A stretch of 64,000 bases of DNA from Iphinoe sp. HA4291-MV1. GTDB lineage: Bacteria; Cyanobacteriota; Cyanobacteriia; Cyanobacteriales; Nostocaceae. The DNA lies in NCBI GenBank assembly GCA_019359415.1, contig JAHHHH010000034.1, positions 1-64,000 of the forward strand. Direction: 5' to 3'. How positions within the stretch are numbered: position 1 is the stretch's first letter; each line of letters begins with the position of its first letter. The notes below the pieces were generated by a model, which made no database searches, was not told the DNA's origin, and saw only the letters and a program-made list of their open reading frames with translations. Below, piece after piece: positions 8,369-17,722 of the stretch. Position numbers and translations under genes: made by a program.

Positions 8369-10018
8369 ATGAAAGATATGAAAGGCAATTTTACTTATAG
8401 CAAGGTGCTTCCTCCAACTTGGTTACGGTTTTTAGCCATCGTCCTATTGGTACTGGGCGTATTTTTTCGCGTCGTGAATCTTGACCGAAAAGTCTACTGG
8501 TTTGATGAGACTTTTACCTCATTACGGGTTGCTGGTTACACAGCGTCAGAAGCCAACAGGCAAATCTGCAATGATCAAAAAATTGGCGTTCAAGATTTAC
8601 AGAAATATCAGCGTCTTGCTCCTGAAAAAACTTTAACAGATACTATTAAATCTTTGGCAGTAGAAGACTCTCAGCATCCGCCGCTATATTACGTAATAGC
8701 CCGATTTTGGGTGCAATGGTTTGGCAGTTCAGTTGCAGTGACAAGAAGTGTGTCTGCCCTTTTGAGCTTGCTGACGTTCCCCTGTATATATTGGTTGTGC
8801 CTGGAATTATTTCAATCACCGCTCGTGGGATGGATTGCAGTGGCACTGCTTAGTGTAACGCCATTCCATGTGCTATATGCACAAGAAGCACGGGAATATA
8901 GTTTGTGGACTGTGACAATTTTACTCTCAAGTGCAACGCTGCTACGGGCAATGCGAGTAAAAACAAAGCTCAGTTGGGGAGTATATGCAATCTCTGTGGC
9001 GTTGGGGCTGTATACATTTCTGTTTTCTGGGCTAGTGATGATTGCTCACGGTGTTTATATAGTTGCAATTGAAAGCTTCCGACTAAGCAAGAAGGTGATT
9101 GCCTATGTGCTTGCATCTAGCGTAGGACTTTTAGCTTTCACACCTTGGCTTGTAGTCGTTGTGACTAACTTGGCGCAAATTCAAAACACAACGAGCTGGA
9201 CGGATGATAAAATACCTCGATTAATTTTGATTAAGAACTGGGCTATTAACCTGAGCTATCTTTTCATTGATTTTGACTACGATTTAATACGTGGCTCTGA
9301 AGGCTCTTGGTTAAAATTAGTAGTCAAATACTTAATTCCTTTTATCTTAATTTTTGTCGGATATTCAATTTATTTTCTCTGTCGTCGTACGCCAAAGCAA
9401 GTTTGGTTGTTCGTCTTAACATTGATTGGGGTAACAGCGCTCTCTTTAGTGATTCCAGATTTAGTTTTTGGAGGAGTGCGATCGCAAACTCCTCGGTATC
9501 TCATTCCGGCTTACTTAGGTATTCAGCTCGCTGTTTCATATCTCCTAGCAACTCAAATTATCCCCACCTCTGTTAACATTTGGAGACGAAAGCTTTGGCA
9601 GCTGATCATGGTTATGCTGCTGACAGCAGGAGTATTATCTTGTGTCATGAGTTCTCAAGCGAAAACTTGGTGGCTAAAGTATCTTAACATTTATACTCCC
9701 CAAATGGTTCACATCATTAACCAAGCTAATAACCCAGTATTGATAAGTTCCTGTCAAACACCTTGGACTATAGGTGATGAACTCTCTTTGGGCCATCAAC
9801 TGAGTTCAAAAGTACAGATTCAGCTAGTGAACGAGTCAAACGTGCCACAAACTTCTTATGATTATAATGACGTGTTTTTATACAATCCTCCCCACAATCC
9901 TCTTCCACAAAAATTACGAGATGAGCTTGAAAAACAGCATAAATTTAAAATAGAAAAAGTCTATTTTGATAGACTAAAGCTTTGGAAATTAGTAAAAAAA
10001 GAAGAAGCAAGGAGATAA
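8369..10018 (+). CDS. GT39/ArnT-like membrane glycosyltransferase
   Basis: The 549-residue protein has about ten hydrophobic helices and, just after the first, the acidic motif WFDETFTSLR typical of PMT/ArnT-like (GT-C fold) enzymes that use lipid-phosphate sugars on the periplasmic side. AQEAREYSLW in a later loop is also characteristic of this family in cyanobacteria. Its likely donor is a polyprenyl-phosphate sugar such as the divergent GT2-GtrA protein could make. It is the only plus-strand gene in the polysaccharide region. The acceptor is unknown. Confidence 0.82.
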   Translation: MKDMKGNFTYSKVLPPTWLRFLAIVLLVLGVFFRVVNLDRKVYWFDETFTSLRVAGYTASEANRQICNDQKIGVQDLQKYQRLAPEKTLTDTIKSLAVEDSQHPPLYYVIARFWVQWFGSSVAVTRSVSALLSLLTFPCIYWLCLELFQSPLVGWIAVALLSVTPFHVLYAQEAREYSLWTVTILLSSATLLRAMRVKTKLSWGVYAISVALGLYTFLFSGLVMIAHGVYIVAIESFRLSKKVIAYVLASSVGLLAFTPWLVVVVTNLAQIQNTTSWTDDKIPRLILIKNWAINLSYLFIDFDYDLIRGSEGSWLKLVVKYLIPFILIFVGYSIYFLCRRTPKQVWLFVLTLIGVTALSLVIPDLVFGGVRSQTPRYLIPAYLGIQLAVSYLLATQIIPTSVNIWRRKLWQLIMVMLLTAGVLSCVMSSQAKTWWLKYLNIYTPQMVHIINQANNPVLISSCQTPWTIGDELSLGHQLSSKVQIQLVNESNVPQTSYDYNDVFLYNPPHNPLPQKLRDELEKQHKFKIEKVYFDRLKLWKLVKKEEARR

Positions 10019-10081
10019 AATTTTTGCATTCAGTTTCTATACTTAATAGGCACCTGCCTTCACTCAGGATATTTTATGTAC

Positions 10082-11560
10082 TTAATAGGCACCTGTCTTC
10101 CGCAGGACAACTTGAACAGTTTTCAGTAAAATTTTCAAATCTAGCTTGAGTGACCAATTCTCAATGTAAGAGATATCTAATTTCACCGCATCTTCAAAAT
10201 TATCGATATTAGAACGCCCAGAAACCTGCCACAATCCAGTAATACCAGGCAGAACTTCTTGTCGGATAAAATGTGGTGTTTGGAATTTCTCTACATCTCT
10301 TGTAGGCAGAGGACGTGGACCAACTAAACTCATCTGTCCAAGTAAAACATTGAACAATTGGGGCAATTCATCTAGACTATAACGGCGCAGGAATTTACCA
10401 ACTCTTGTGATGCGAGGGTCATTCTTCAGTTTAAATAGAACACCATCTTTGCTCTCATTCTTTGCTTCTAGAGCTTTTTGCATCTTTTCTGCATTGGCAA
10501 CCATTGTACGGAATTTCCAAATTTTGAACTTCTTACAATGCAAACCAATTCGGTCCTGTTTAAAGAAGATTGGTCCATTAGAATCTAGCTTAATCAGCAG
10601 AGCAATTAACAGATAGACAGGAGAGAGTATCAATAATAAAGTAATGGAACAACAAAGGTCAAAACATCGCTTTACCCAGAAATCACTGCCTGCAATAATT
10701 GGTGCTGGAATTGTCATACAAGGGACTTCACCTATCATCCATAATACGGATTTAGGATGACAAACTGAGCTTTGTGTAGGGAGTATTCTGAGGGTAATAC
10801 CAGCTGTCTGGAAATGCCAGCAAACATAGAGACGCTTCTTAATTGCATTCCAAGAAACAAAAGCTTCTACTATCTCTTGGTGGCGAAGATATTCTAAGGT
10901 TTCTTCTCTATTAGCTCTGTCAAGGCAGCTAGAGTCGGCAATTCCTTGCAAAGTGTAGCAATTTTCTTGTTGTATTAACTTCAGATGAATCTCTTGCTCT
11001 TCTGTATCGGTTATGAGAAAAACTGGATGACGAATTGCTCCTTTCTTACGAAGAAGTGTAGTAGTAATATCTAAGATATAGCGCCCAGTACAGGTGAAGG
11101 CTATGGATAAAAACCAAAAGATAAGAAAAGTTGATCGAGAAACATAGCTGTCTGGTTCGTAGAGAAAAGCAATCAGCAATAGGAAAATTTCTGACAAGGA
11201 AACTGCTTTAATTAGACCAAGATAGTCACGACGATGATTGCCTGCTTTATAGAGTCCTTGCGCTGCAATAATTCCTATATCAACTGTTAAAACCAGTAGT
11301 AGGAAAGATTTTTTTTGTGTCCAAGGAGATTCTATTGGAGTTCCAAAAAATACAGCTAATTTCCATGCTATTACTAGAGCAATAACATCTAAAAAGATAA
11401 GTGTCAATATCCGCAGAAATCGGATTGTTAATCCTCTTTGTATCCTTGTGCCTCTAGCTGAGCGTAAGTCGGGTTTAAAATTTACTACTGATATAGTTTT
11501 GGAAGCCACGATTCTTAGCCCTCCTTTATTTATATTTGTGCTGTCTACAGCAGTTTCCAT
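10082..11560 (-). CDS. undecaprenyl-phosphate sugar-1-phosphate transferase (WbaP/WcaJ type)
   Basis: Four N-terminal membrane helices (about residues 45-160), a variable loop, one further helix near 305 and the C-terminal catalytic bacterial sugar transferase domain are visible, with FFKQDRIGLHCKKF, IWKFRTMV, YSLDELPQLFNVL and MSLVGPRPLPTRD. The enzyme starts a polysaccharide repeat unit by placing a sugar phosphate on the lipid carrier. I take the ATG at 11560 (METAVDS); a GTG at 11575 is also in frame. The last codons are repeated imperfectly at 10040-10062. It is the last minus-strand gene of the cluster. Confidence 0.93.
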   Translation of the reverse strand: METAVDSTNINKGGLRIVASKTISVVNFKPDLRSARGTRIQRGLTIRFLRILTLIFLDVIALVIAWKLAVFFGTPIESPWTQKKSFLLLVLTVDIGIIAAQGLYKAGNHRRDYLGLIKAVSLSEIFLLLIAFLYEPDSYVSRSTFLIFWFLSIAFTCTGRYILDITTTLLRKKGAIRHPVFLITDTEEQEIHLKLIQQENCYTLQGIADSSCLDRANREETLEYLRHQEIVEAFVSWNAIKKRLYVCWHFQTAGITLRILPTQSSVCHPKSVLWMIGEVPCMTIPAPIIAGSDFWVKRCFDLCCSITLLLILSPVYLLIALLIKLDSNGPIFFKQDRIGLHCKKFKIWKFRTMVANAEKMQKALEAKNESKDGVLFKLKNDPRITRVGKFLRRYSLDELPQLFNVLLGQMSLVGPRPLPTRDVEKFQTPHFIRQEVLPGITGLWQVSGRSNIDNFEDAVKLDISYIENWSLKLDLKILLKTVQVVLRKTGAY

Positions 11561-11649
11561 TAGGATCGAACACACGCCCCATATGTAAATAGGGTCTTAC
11601 CATTAGGGGCAAAAGTGGTTTGCGGATTAATCCTAATCAGGACTTGAAA

Positions 11650-12849
11650 TTAACGTTTTGGAGTGCGCTTTGGAGCTTTGTCAAACGCTCTTGCCATAGC
11701 ATTCCATGCCAACTTAGGTTTGAGGTTTGAGTCAAAGGGCAAGGGACGCACTGGCGCACCATCTGGGCGGGGAGCATAGTCTGAAATCCAGGTGTGGCGA
11801 TCGCTCAGTCCCCAAGTAATCACTGCAATGACTGCTGGTTCATCTAGGACAACTGATAGATAGTCTTCGTAGACACTTGCAATAATGCGATCGCGGACAC
11901 CTATATCTTTAGGCAACTCTTTGTCTGCTACATCTAGCTCACTCACCAGAATTTTTAGACCCAGGCTAGCAACATCAGCTAAAAATTTTTTGAGTTTTTT
12001 AGGGCTAAAAGGAGTTTCGTTACCCCAAAGATGAGATTGAATGCCAAAAGCATGAATTGGTACTCCTCTAGATTTCAAACGTTCTAGCAGTTTTAGAACG
12101 GCGGTTCTCCTAGCTTCATGTTGGGGGTTGTCAGACTCCAGTGCTGTCTCGTTGTAAACTAGCAAGGCTTTGGGATCGGCTTGCGCTGCAACCCGAAATG
12201 CTAGATCAATGTAATCTGGACCTAAAAACTTTAGCCATTGTGAACGCCCCAAGCCATCAGTTCGACCATCTTCAGTGTAAATGGCCTCGTTCACCACATC
12301 CCACGAATGGATTCGTCCAGCGTACCGTTTAACAATCGTTGACACATGGTTTATTAAAATGTTCTCAATTTCTTTAGAGCTAGTTCTGGGGTCTTTGAAT
12401 TTATTAGTTAACCACTCAGGAATAAGGTTATACCAAACTAAAGGATGCCCTCGAAAGAGCATTCCATGCTTAGACGCAAATCGCGCAAAAGAGTCAGTTT
12501 CAGTAAAGTTGAAAGTACTGGCACTAGGCTGAGTTCCACTCCAATAGAATCCCCCCACTATAAGACCACACTGCCGAATGAAAGTAGACTGTAACTGCTT
12601 ATCCCCAGATAATGTGCTGTAGTAATCAACAGACGGAAATGCTCCATAGATTAATCCTTTAACTGCGGCTCGCTGACGTAAAGAAGCATTGCTCACTACA
12701 GAAAAACTTCTCTTTGAGTTATAAAAAGCTTGAACTTTCTGATAGAATGTGAGCCTTGTAGTGGCAGCATCAAAAAAGACTGTGCTTGCAAAAGCTCCCA
12801 AACCTAGCAGAAAATTGCGCCGCCTAAATAATTTCCAGTTTTTAAACAT
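11650..12849 (-). CDS. GH10 endo-1,4-beta-xylanase-like protein with Tat signal
   Basis: The 399-residue protein starts with a twin-arginine signal (RRRNFLLGLGAFAS, residues 9-22), so it is probably exported folded. The rest is a full GH10 barrel: the acid/base Glu188 lies in WDVVNEAIY and the nucleophile Glu304 in ILVSELDVAD, with RGHPLVWYN and FGIQSHLWG also conserved. GH10 enzymes cut beta-1,4 xylan or related backbones; inside a polysaccharide cluster it may trim or release the organism's own polymer. The start is supported by AGGAGAGCC just before the ATG. WecG lies upstream and the sugar transferase downstream, on the same strand. Confidence 0.93.
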   Translation of the reverse strand: MFKNWKLFRRRNFLLGLGAFASTVFFDAATTRLTFYQKVQAFYNSKRSFSVVSNASLRQRAAVKGLIYGAFPSVDYYSTLSGDKQLQSTFIRQCGLIVGGFYWSGTQPSASTFNFTETDSFARFASKHGMLFRGHPLVWYNLIPEWLTNKFKDPRTSSKEIENILINHVSTIVKRYAGRIHSWDVVNEAIYTEDGRTDGLGRSQWLKFLGPDYIDLAFRVAAQADPKALLVYNETALESDNPQHEARRTAVLKLLERLKSRGVPIHAFGIQSHLWGNETPFSPKKLKKFLADVASLGLKILVSELDVADKELPKDIGVRDRIIASVYEDYLSVVLDEPAVIAVITWGLSDRHTWISDYAPRPDGAPVRPLPFDSNLKPKLAWNAMARAFDKAPKRTPKR

Positions 12850-12965
12850 GGCTCTCCTTTTTTATCACTTTGAAGCAATAAAAATATCTCCAAATTCTCA
12901 AAGTCCCTTTCCATTTAGAATAGTGCTATTCTGTTGGTCATTATCCAAAAGATTCGATTCTTCTA

Positions 12966-13775
12966 TTAGTCTATGGAATTTGTTTTAAACAGTCTCCAGC
13001 CGAACCAGCTTGCTAGCCATTGCATCAAAAAAAACAGCAAAAACCGTGGATTGTGTTTCAAGTAACGTTTCCATAAACGTTTAGGCTCCATAAGCAGCCT
13101 AAACATCCACTCCATACCGCGTTTCTGCATCCAGCTAGGAGCTTGCTTGACACGACCCGAATGAAAGTCGAAGGCAGCACCGACACCGAGCATGACGGCA
13201 GGAATCTGGTTTTTGTGGGTTGCCATCCACAATTCTTGTCTAGGACAACCGATGCCCACAAATAGAATTCGTGCGCCTGACTTGGCAATTTGCTGAGTGT
13301 AGGTATTATCTTCTTCCGGTGTTAACTTGCGAAAAGGTGGCGAAATCTGACAGACAACTTGAATGCCTGGAAAACGCTCATGCAAAAATTTTACAAATGC
13401 GCTCAAGCTCTCTGGTGTACCACCATATAGCCCTATTGGTATACGAGCTTGCGCTGCCGCTTTGCACACATAGAGTGTCAGGGTAGGACCGTAGACTCGG
13501 GAGGCATCTTTCACACCAAGTGCAGTCAATGCCCACACTAGGGGCATACCATCGGGTGTCACTAAAGCAGCATTGTTAACTACACTCGCAAATGCAGGAT
13601 CGTCGTAAACTTCCATAGTCATGTGGACATTGGCGACACAGATATAACAATTTTTTCTTGCTTTAGCCCAGTCTAAAATCCGCTGTGTGGCGTTTTGGTA
13701 ACTGGTAGCATCCACTCGCATACCTAGAATAAAGCGGTGCTTCAAAGAATTCTGTTCACTACTTGTTAGTTTCAT
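12966..13775 (-). CDS. WecG/TagA/CpsF family glycosyltransferase
   Basis: The 269-residue protein contains TPDGMPLVWAL, GLYGGTPESL and FVGIGCPRQELWM, the signature of the GT26 family (WecG, TagA), which transfers N-acetylmannosamine(uronic acid)-type sugars onto lipid-linked acceptors. The C-terminal basic, aromatic tail (RLWKRYLKHNPRFLLFF) is typical and probably binds the membrane. It would add the second sugar after the priming transferase encoded at 10082. The donor is not predictable. Confidence 0.92.
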   Translation of the reverse strand: MKLTSSEQNSLKHRFILGMRVDATSYQNATQRILDWAKARKNCYICVANVHMTMEVYDDPAFASVVNNAALVTPDGMPLVWALTALGVKDASRVYGPTLTLYVCKAAAQARIPIGLYGGTPESLSAFVKFLHERFPGIQVVCQISPPFRKLTPEEDNTYTQQIAKSGARILFVGIGCPRQELWMATHKNQIPAVMLGVGAAFDFHSGRVKQAPSWMQKRGMEWMFRLLMEPKRLWKRYLKHNPRFLLFFLMQWLASWFGWRLFKTNSID

Positions 13776-14423
13776 TAGGTTTTAACCAAATGCGTGCTGT
13801 TAAGCTCGAACGTACAGGCACGTCAACGAAGAAGAATTCAGCAATGCTTGAAATGGAGGCTTAGACCGTGGGTGCCTTCTAGCTTGAAAATGGGTGTAGG
13901 GGCAAAACAAGTCAAAAGTATCAAGTCAAAAGTAAAAAGTGACAGTGTTGTCTATTTTTGACTTTTGATTTTTGATTTTTGACTTCCCCTTAGGGGTGTA
14001 GGGGAAAGACATTTTCATTTTTGGTTGTGGGATTTTCTCATGAATGACTTGAAAGTAGCAGGGGGAGTAGGGGAAGCAGGGGAGGAATACTTTCATGCTT
14101 GGCAGTGAAATTTTTTCATTGGGACTGCCCTCTCCTTCTCCTGTCCTATCGATTAGTCACATCTCTCTTAACAATCTTGAAACTCTCGTCTGGTAGGCAT
14201 CTTGAACACCAAGATTTTCAGCAGACTTGACAAACTTACATTTTTTGTTCTCGCTAAAACTACATTTTTATTGAGAATTAACGACGAACGAATAAGGTTT
14301 AGAAAAAACGTGAGTAATTACTCTCGCTTTTGTTGAGAAAGATCCGGGTAATGGATAGCTCCTGTCGGAGAGGCTGCGCTAACACAAACGCTCTTGCGAA
14401 CGGTCCTTTGCCTTTCTTTGTAA
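13776..14423. other. 648-bp spacer with simple repeats
   Basis: No gene is visible. The stretch 13891-13990 consists of CAAAAGT-type and TTTTTGA-type short repeats that are partly complementary to each other. Runs of AGGGGGAGTAGGGGAAGC follow near 14065, and a palindromic repeat of the CTCCTGTCGGAG type occupies about 14355-14405. Confidence 0.6.
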
Positions 14424-15219
14424 TCATTTCACGTCAGTATAATTTGCTTTGAACCACTCACGATTGATTTCTATCTTGTCACCCATTTGTTTTAGCCAAG
14501 GATGTATATCTTCAGGTATCTTCGCCTTCAAAACAACAAAAGCAAAATTATTGTTGAACCAGGGAAAAGCTTTACTGAGAACTTTCAGAGATGGCTCAAA
14601 GAAGCGAATCCATAACTCCAGATCTCTTCTTGTTAACTTTTTTAAACGCCACCAGGGTATCCGTAATGCATTAATGAAGATGAATCTGTGATTTCCTTGC
14701 GGAGCATAACAGTTGATAGTCTGGATGACATCACGTTCTGTCCAGCGGTATACATAGTTTGGAATGGCAGTATTTCTTACTCCACCATAAAGGCAATCAT
14801 TATCTGCTACCGCTGCTACATTCTTGACCGAAACTAAGTTTTACTCCAAGGCGTACCAGTGGATTATTTTTCGGTTCAAATACCAAAATGCCCTTTTTAC
14901 AAACTCTGAACAATTCAAGCAATCCTTTATGAGGAGAAGCACAATGATGCAGACCGCTATGAACAATGCCGAAATCGAAAGTCTCATTCGAATATGAAAG
15001 ATCCTCGCAGTCTTGAAAACACCACTTATAGGGTTCGTACTCTTTGGCAACCTGCCTTGAATCAACATTAGAGATAGTTACCCTTTCAAAGCCAGCCTTG
15101 AGCAACATCTTCTTGTCGGCAGAAGCACCACAGACTACTAAAATCTTCATCGATTTATTCAAAATTCCTTGAGCAAGAAGTTGCTCTAGGGTTGTCAGAT
15201 AAAAATCGTAATGATTCAT
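14424..15219 (-). pseudogene. class I SAM methyltransferase, frameshifted
   Basis: From the ATG at 15219 the frame encodes a methyltransferase (MKILVVCGASADKK, GIVHSGLHHC, GILVFEPKNNP) but stops after 139 codons. In the next frame, starting near 14820, it continues without a break (VAAVADNDCLYGGVRN, TINCYAPQGN, WIRFFEPSLKVLSKAFPW) to a stop at 14424. One extra base, or two lost, near 14819 explains it. A recent mutation or a read error are both possible because the rest of both halves is intact. It lies between the GT4 and wecG genes and would have modified a sugar of the polymer. Confidence 0.85.
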
Positions 15220-15280
15220 GATGACTTAATTTGTTCAACTTTGAGATATGCAAAAACTTTAGTGTGCAACTTATTCTGTG

Positions 15281-16444
15281 TCATTTCCACAGGACGTAAG
15301 AAGCAATATCAGCAAAAAACTTGGCTGCTGCCTCCGGAGTATGCTGAGATATTAGTTGCTGCGATTTTTGCCCCATTGAAGAAATGAGACTTGGGTTGTC
15401 AATGAGGCTCTTCATAGCTTGAGCAAGTGTCTCGGGATAATACGGGTCGAAGACATAACCGTTCTCCCCTTCAAGTACCATCTCAGCTGCTCCTGCCCAC
15501 TTTGAACAAAGGATAGGCTTACCAAAAGCCATTGCTTCTAACAGAACCATTCCCCAAGTATCTTCTAAGGTAGGGAAAATGAAAACATCAGCATTGCGAA
15601 AATATGCTCCCAGGCTGCTATAGTCAACCCATCCAACCCACTTCACATAGTCTTGTATATTCTTAGTCCTACAAAACCTCTCAAGCTCCTGCTTCAGTGG
15701 TCCTTTACCTACAACTAGCAAAGTGTAGCTGCAATATTTTTGCTTGTTAAGAATGGCACAGGCTTGAAGCAGCTGATGAAGTCCTTTTCTGTGTTCTATG
15801 CGACCTACATATAGAAAAACTGGGTTTTGCTGTTGTGTAGCAATGTATTCAGCACCAAAACTCTTAGGTATTTGCAATAAAGTTTTTACGTCCGGTACCA
15901 TGTATGGTCTCCTTCGGACTTTATGCTTTTTGACTCCTAAAAACTGGGTAAGATATTCTTCTCCACCATGGCTATTTGTAATCAATGCATCTGCAAACCA
16001 AGCCATCATGCCTCTAAGGAATGAACGAACTTTTGAATGTCGAAAGTCCACATTTGGTGAACTACCCTCCCAAGCAAGAACAAGCCGCCATTTTCCGAAA
16101 GGTTTGAAAAGCAGTGCTAACATAGTCCAAACAGAGAAACCACTGGCAAAAACCACATGGGGTCTAAATTGAAACAAGTAATGGATAATACCTAGAGATA
16201 AGTACATGAAACCACCGCTATAGTCGGTTTTTTCCTTGTTAGCTGTCACTCGTATGGTATTTCCTATTACTTTGATGGCAGAATTACTCACAGCCTGTGA
16301 ATCAAACCCAGCCCAAGGACGACCCGTATAAAGAATCGCTTGTTCAGATAAATTCGTGAGTTCCTGCAAAACTGGTTGCCAATAAGCTCCTAACTCTACA
16401 GTAGGAAGAAGCAGAGCAATACGGAGTTTATCTGTAGTGTTCAT
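15281..16444 (-). CDS. GT4 family glycosyltransferase
   Basis: The protein (387 residues from ATG 16444; an upstream TTG at 16537 would add 31) has the GT-B fold of GT4 enzymes: the Gly-rich donor loop FLYVGRIEHRKGLHQLL and the C-terminal EX7E region in FIFPTLEDTWGMVLLEAMA, followed by GKPILCSKWAG. It retains the anomeric configuration of a nucleotide-sugar donor. ATG 16444 is preferred because MNTTDKLRIALLLP starts at the first beta strand. It sits between the GT2 gene at 16582 and the frameshifted methyltransferase. Confidence 0.9.
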   Translation of the reverse strand: MNTTDKLRIALLLPTVELGAYWQPVLQELTNLSEQAILYTGRPWAGFDSQAVSNSAIKVIGNTIRVTANKEKTDYSGGFMYLSLGIIHYLFQFRPHVVFASGFSVWTMLALLFKPFGKWRLVLAWEGSSPNVDFRHSKVRSFLRGMMAWFADALITNSHGGEEYLTQFLGVKKHKVRRRPYMVPDVKTLLQIPKSFGAEYIATQQQNPVFLYVGRIEHRKGLHQLLQACAILNKQKYCSYTLLVVGKGPLKQELERFCRTKNIQDYVKWVGWVDYSSLGAYFRNADVFIFPTLEDTWGMVLLEAMAFGKPILCSKWAGAAEMVLEGENGYVFDPYYPETLAQAMKSLIDNPSLISSMGQKSQQLISQHTPEAAAKFFADIASYVLWK

Positions 16445-16581
16445 ATTTCGTTGTCTTTGACTAGAGACTAAAATACAAATTTTGCTAGCAATGTTTTCAT
16501 TTTTGTTTGAGTGAGTAAGGAATCTCAAAGATGACAAAACTTAGAATCCTAAAAATACTCTTCTATAATTCAGATAGACAA

Positions 16582-17457
16582 CTAGTCTGTTACTAACTTG
16601 TGAAATGCCGACTTTAGAAGTAATCTTGCATAGGGAAGTAACCAGTAGAATACCCAGAGCAGACCTGCATGTCGATGGGCAAACACTCTCCACTCTCTAA
16701 TTGGCAACCCTCTGGGTTGATTAATCTTTTCCCATCGTTGATGTAGGGTTAAATTCGATTCATCCCAAGCTTGATGTCGTAAGGGGTTGTATTCACAGCT
16801 TCCTATGTATCCAGGTGCTACCCAAACTGAGCCACCCTGCTTGTGAGTTCGTAGCCCATAATCAATATCTCCGGTGCTATGACTAAATGTTGCATCAAGA
16901 TTGCCCACTACTTGAACCACCTCTCGGGATAGGAGGACACAGTTGCCATTCATAGTTGAGCAGGGTTTTACCTCATTACCTGGTTCGATTAAATAAAATT
17001 TAAGAGGATGCCACCAACTACTTGGAAGCATACCTCCATAGGTAGGTAAACCAGTTTTTGCATTTTGAGTTGACCCTACTACAACTGTTTTTACGTAACC
17101 TTGCTTAGTTAGATGCTGGGAAGTTGCTAGCAGAGTACCTATAGCTTGCGGGTAAAGTATAGTGTCATCATTAAGCCAGAGATAGTAATCATAATTGTAC
17201 TTAATAGCCTCAGCGAAGGCTAACCTCATCCCTCCATTCCAAAATAGGTTTCCACTTCCTAGTAGTACCTTAACTTCTGGGTACTTGGTGCGTACTGCAT
17301 TTCCTGTACCATCGATACTTCCATCATCTACCAAATAAACCTGAATCTCAACATCTAACGGGAATACCTGCTTGTATAACGCCTCTAAGCAGGCTAAAGT
17401 CTTTGCCCGTCGATTATGACAGGTCATAAGTACAGCTAAACGCAAGGTTTCCATCAT
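16582..17457 (-). CDS. GT2 family glycosyltransferase (rhamnosyltransferase-like)
   Basis: The 291-residue GT-A protein has VLMTCHNRRAKTLACLEAL at the N-terminus, the metal-binding LWLNDDTILYP and the acceptor-site GDIDYGLRTHKQGG, the pattern of WcaA/RfbN-like GT2 enzymes. A short amphipathic tail may touch the membrane. Two adjacent ATGs begin the protein. It belongs to the same minus-strand series; the 265-bp gap upstream holds an AT-rich stretch and one palindromic repeat (about 17598-17640). Confidence 0.9.
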   Translation of the reverse strand: MMETLRLAVLMTCHNRRAKTLACLEALYKQVFPLDVEIQVYLVDDGSIDGTGNAVRTKYPEVKVLLGSGNLFWNGGMRLAFAEAIKYNYDYYLWLNDDTILYPQAIGTLLATSQHLTKQGYVKTVVVGSTQNAKTGLPTYGGMLPSSWWHPLKFYLIEPGNEVKPCSTMNGNCVLLSREVVQVVGNLDATFSHSTGDIDYGLRTHKQGGSVWVAPGYIGSCEYNPLRHQAWDESNLTLHQRWEKINQPRGLPIREWRVFAHRHAGLLWVFYWLLPYARLLLKSAFHKLVTD

Positions 17458-17722
17458 GAATTACTGAGTACTGTTAGTTATTGAACTACTATCTTTTACC
17501 CAAAAAAATAACTATTTTTGAGTGCTTGTAAATTAGCAAAAATCATACTTTTCATATTTAAATTTTGTGGTTTTTTACAAATAAAGGCAGAAGTACGTCC
17601 CTTGCGCGTGTCCGTCAGGACAAGGCAGAGGGCAGAAGGAAAGAAGTATTAATAAAATGAAATTAAAACTTTGATGTTTAACTTATAGTTTGGCATACAG
17701 GTACTGAATAAAAAATGTTTTT

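Noticed and set aside
10040-10101. Att-site-like direct repeat (TACTTAATAGGCACCTG twice, 39 bp apart)
   Set aside because: One copy is just the end of the sugar transferase gene, the other a short tandem duplication; there is no integrase or element between them.
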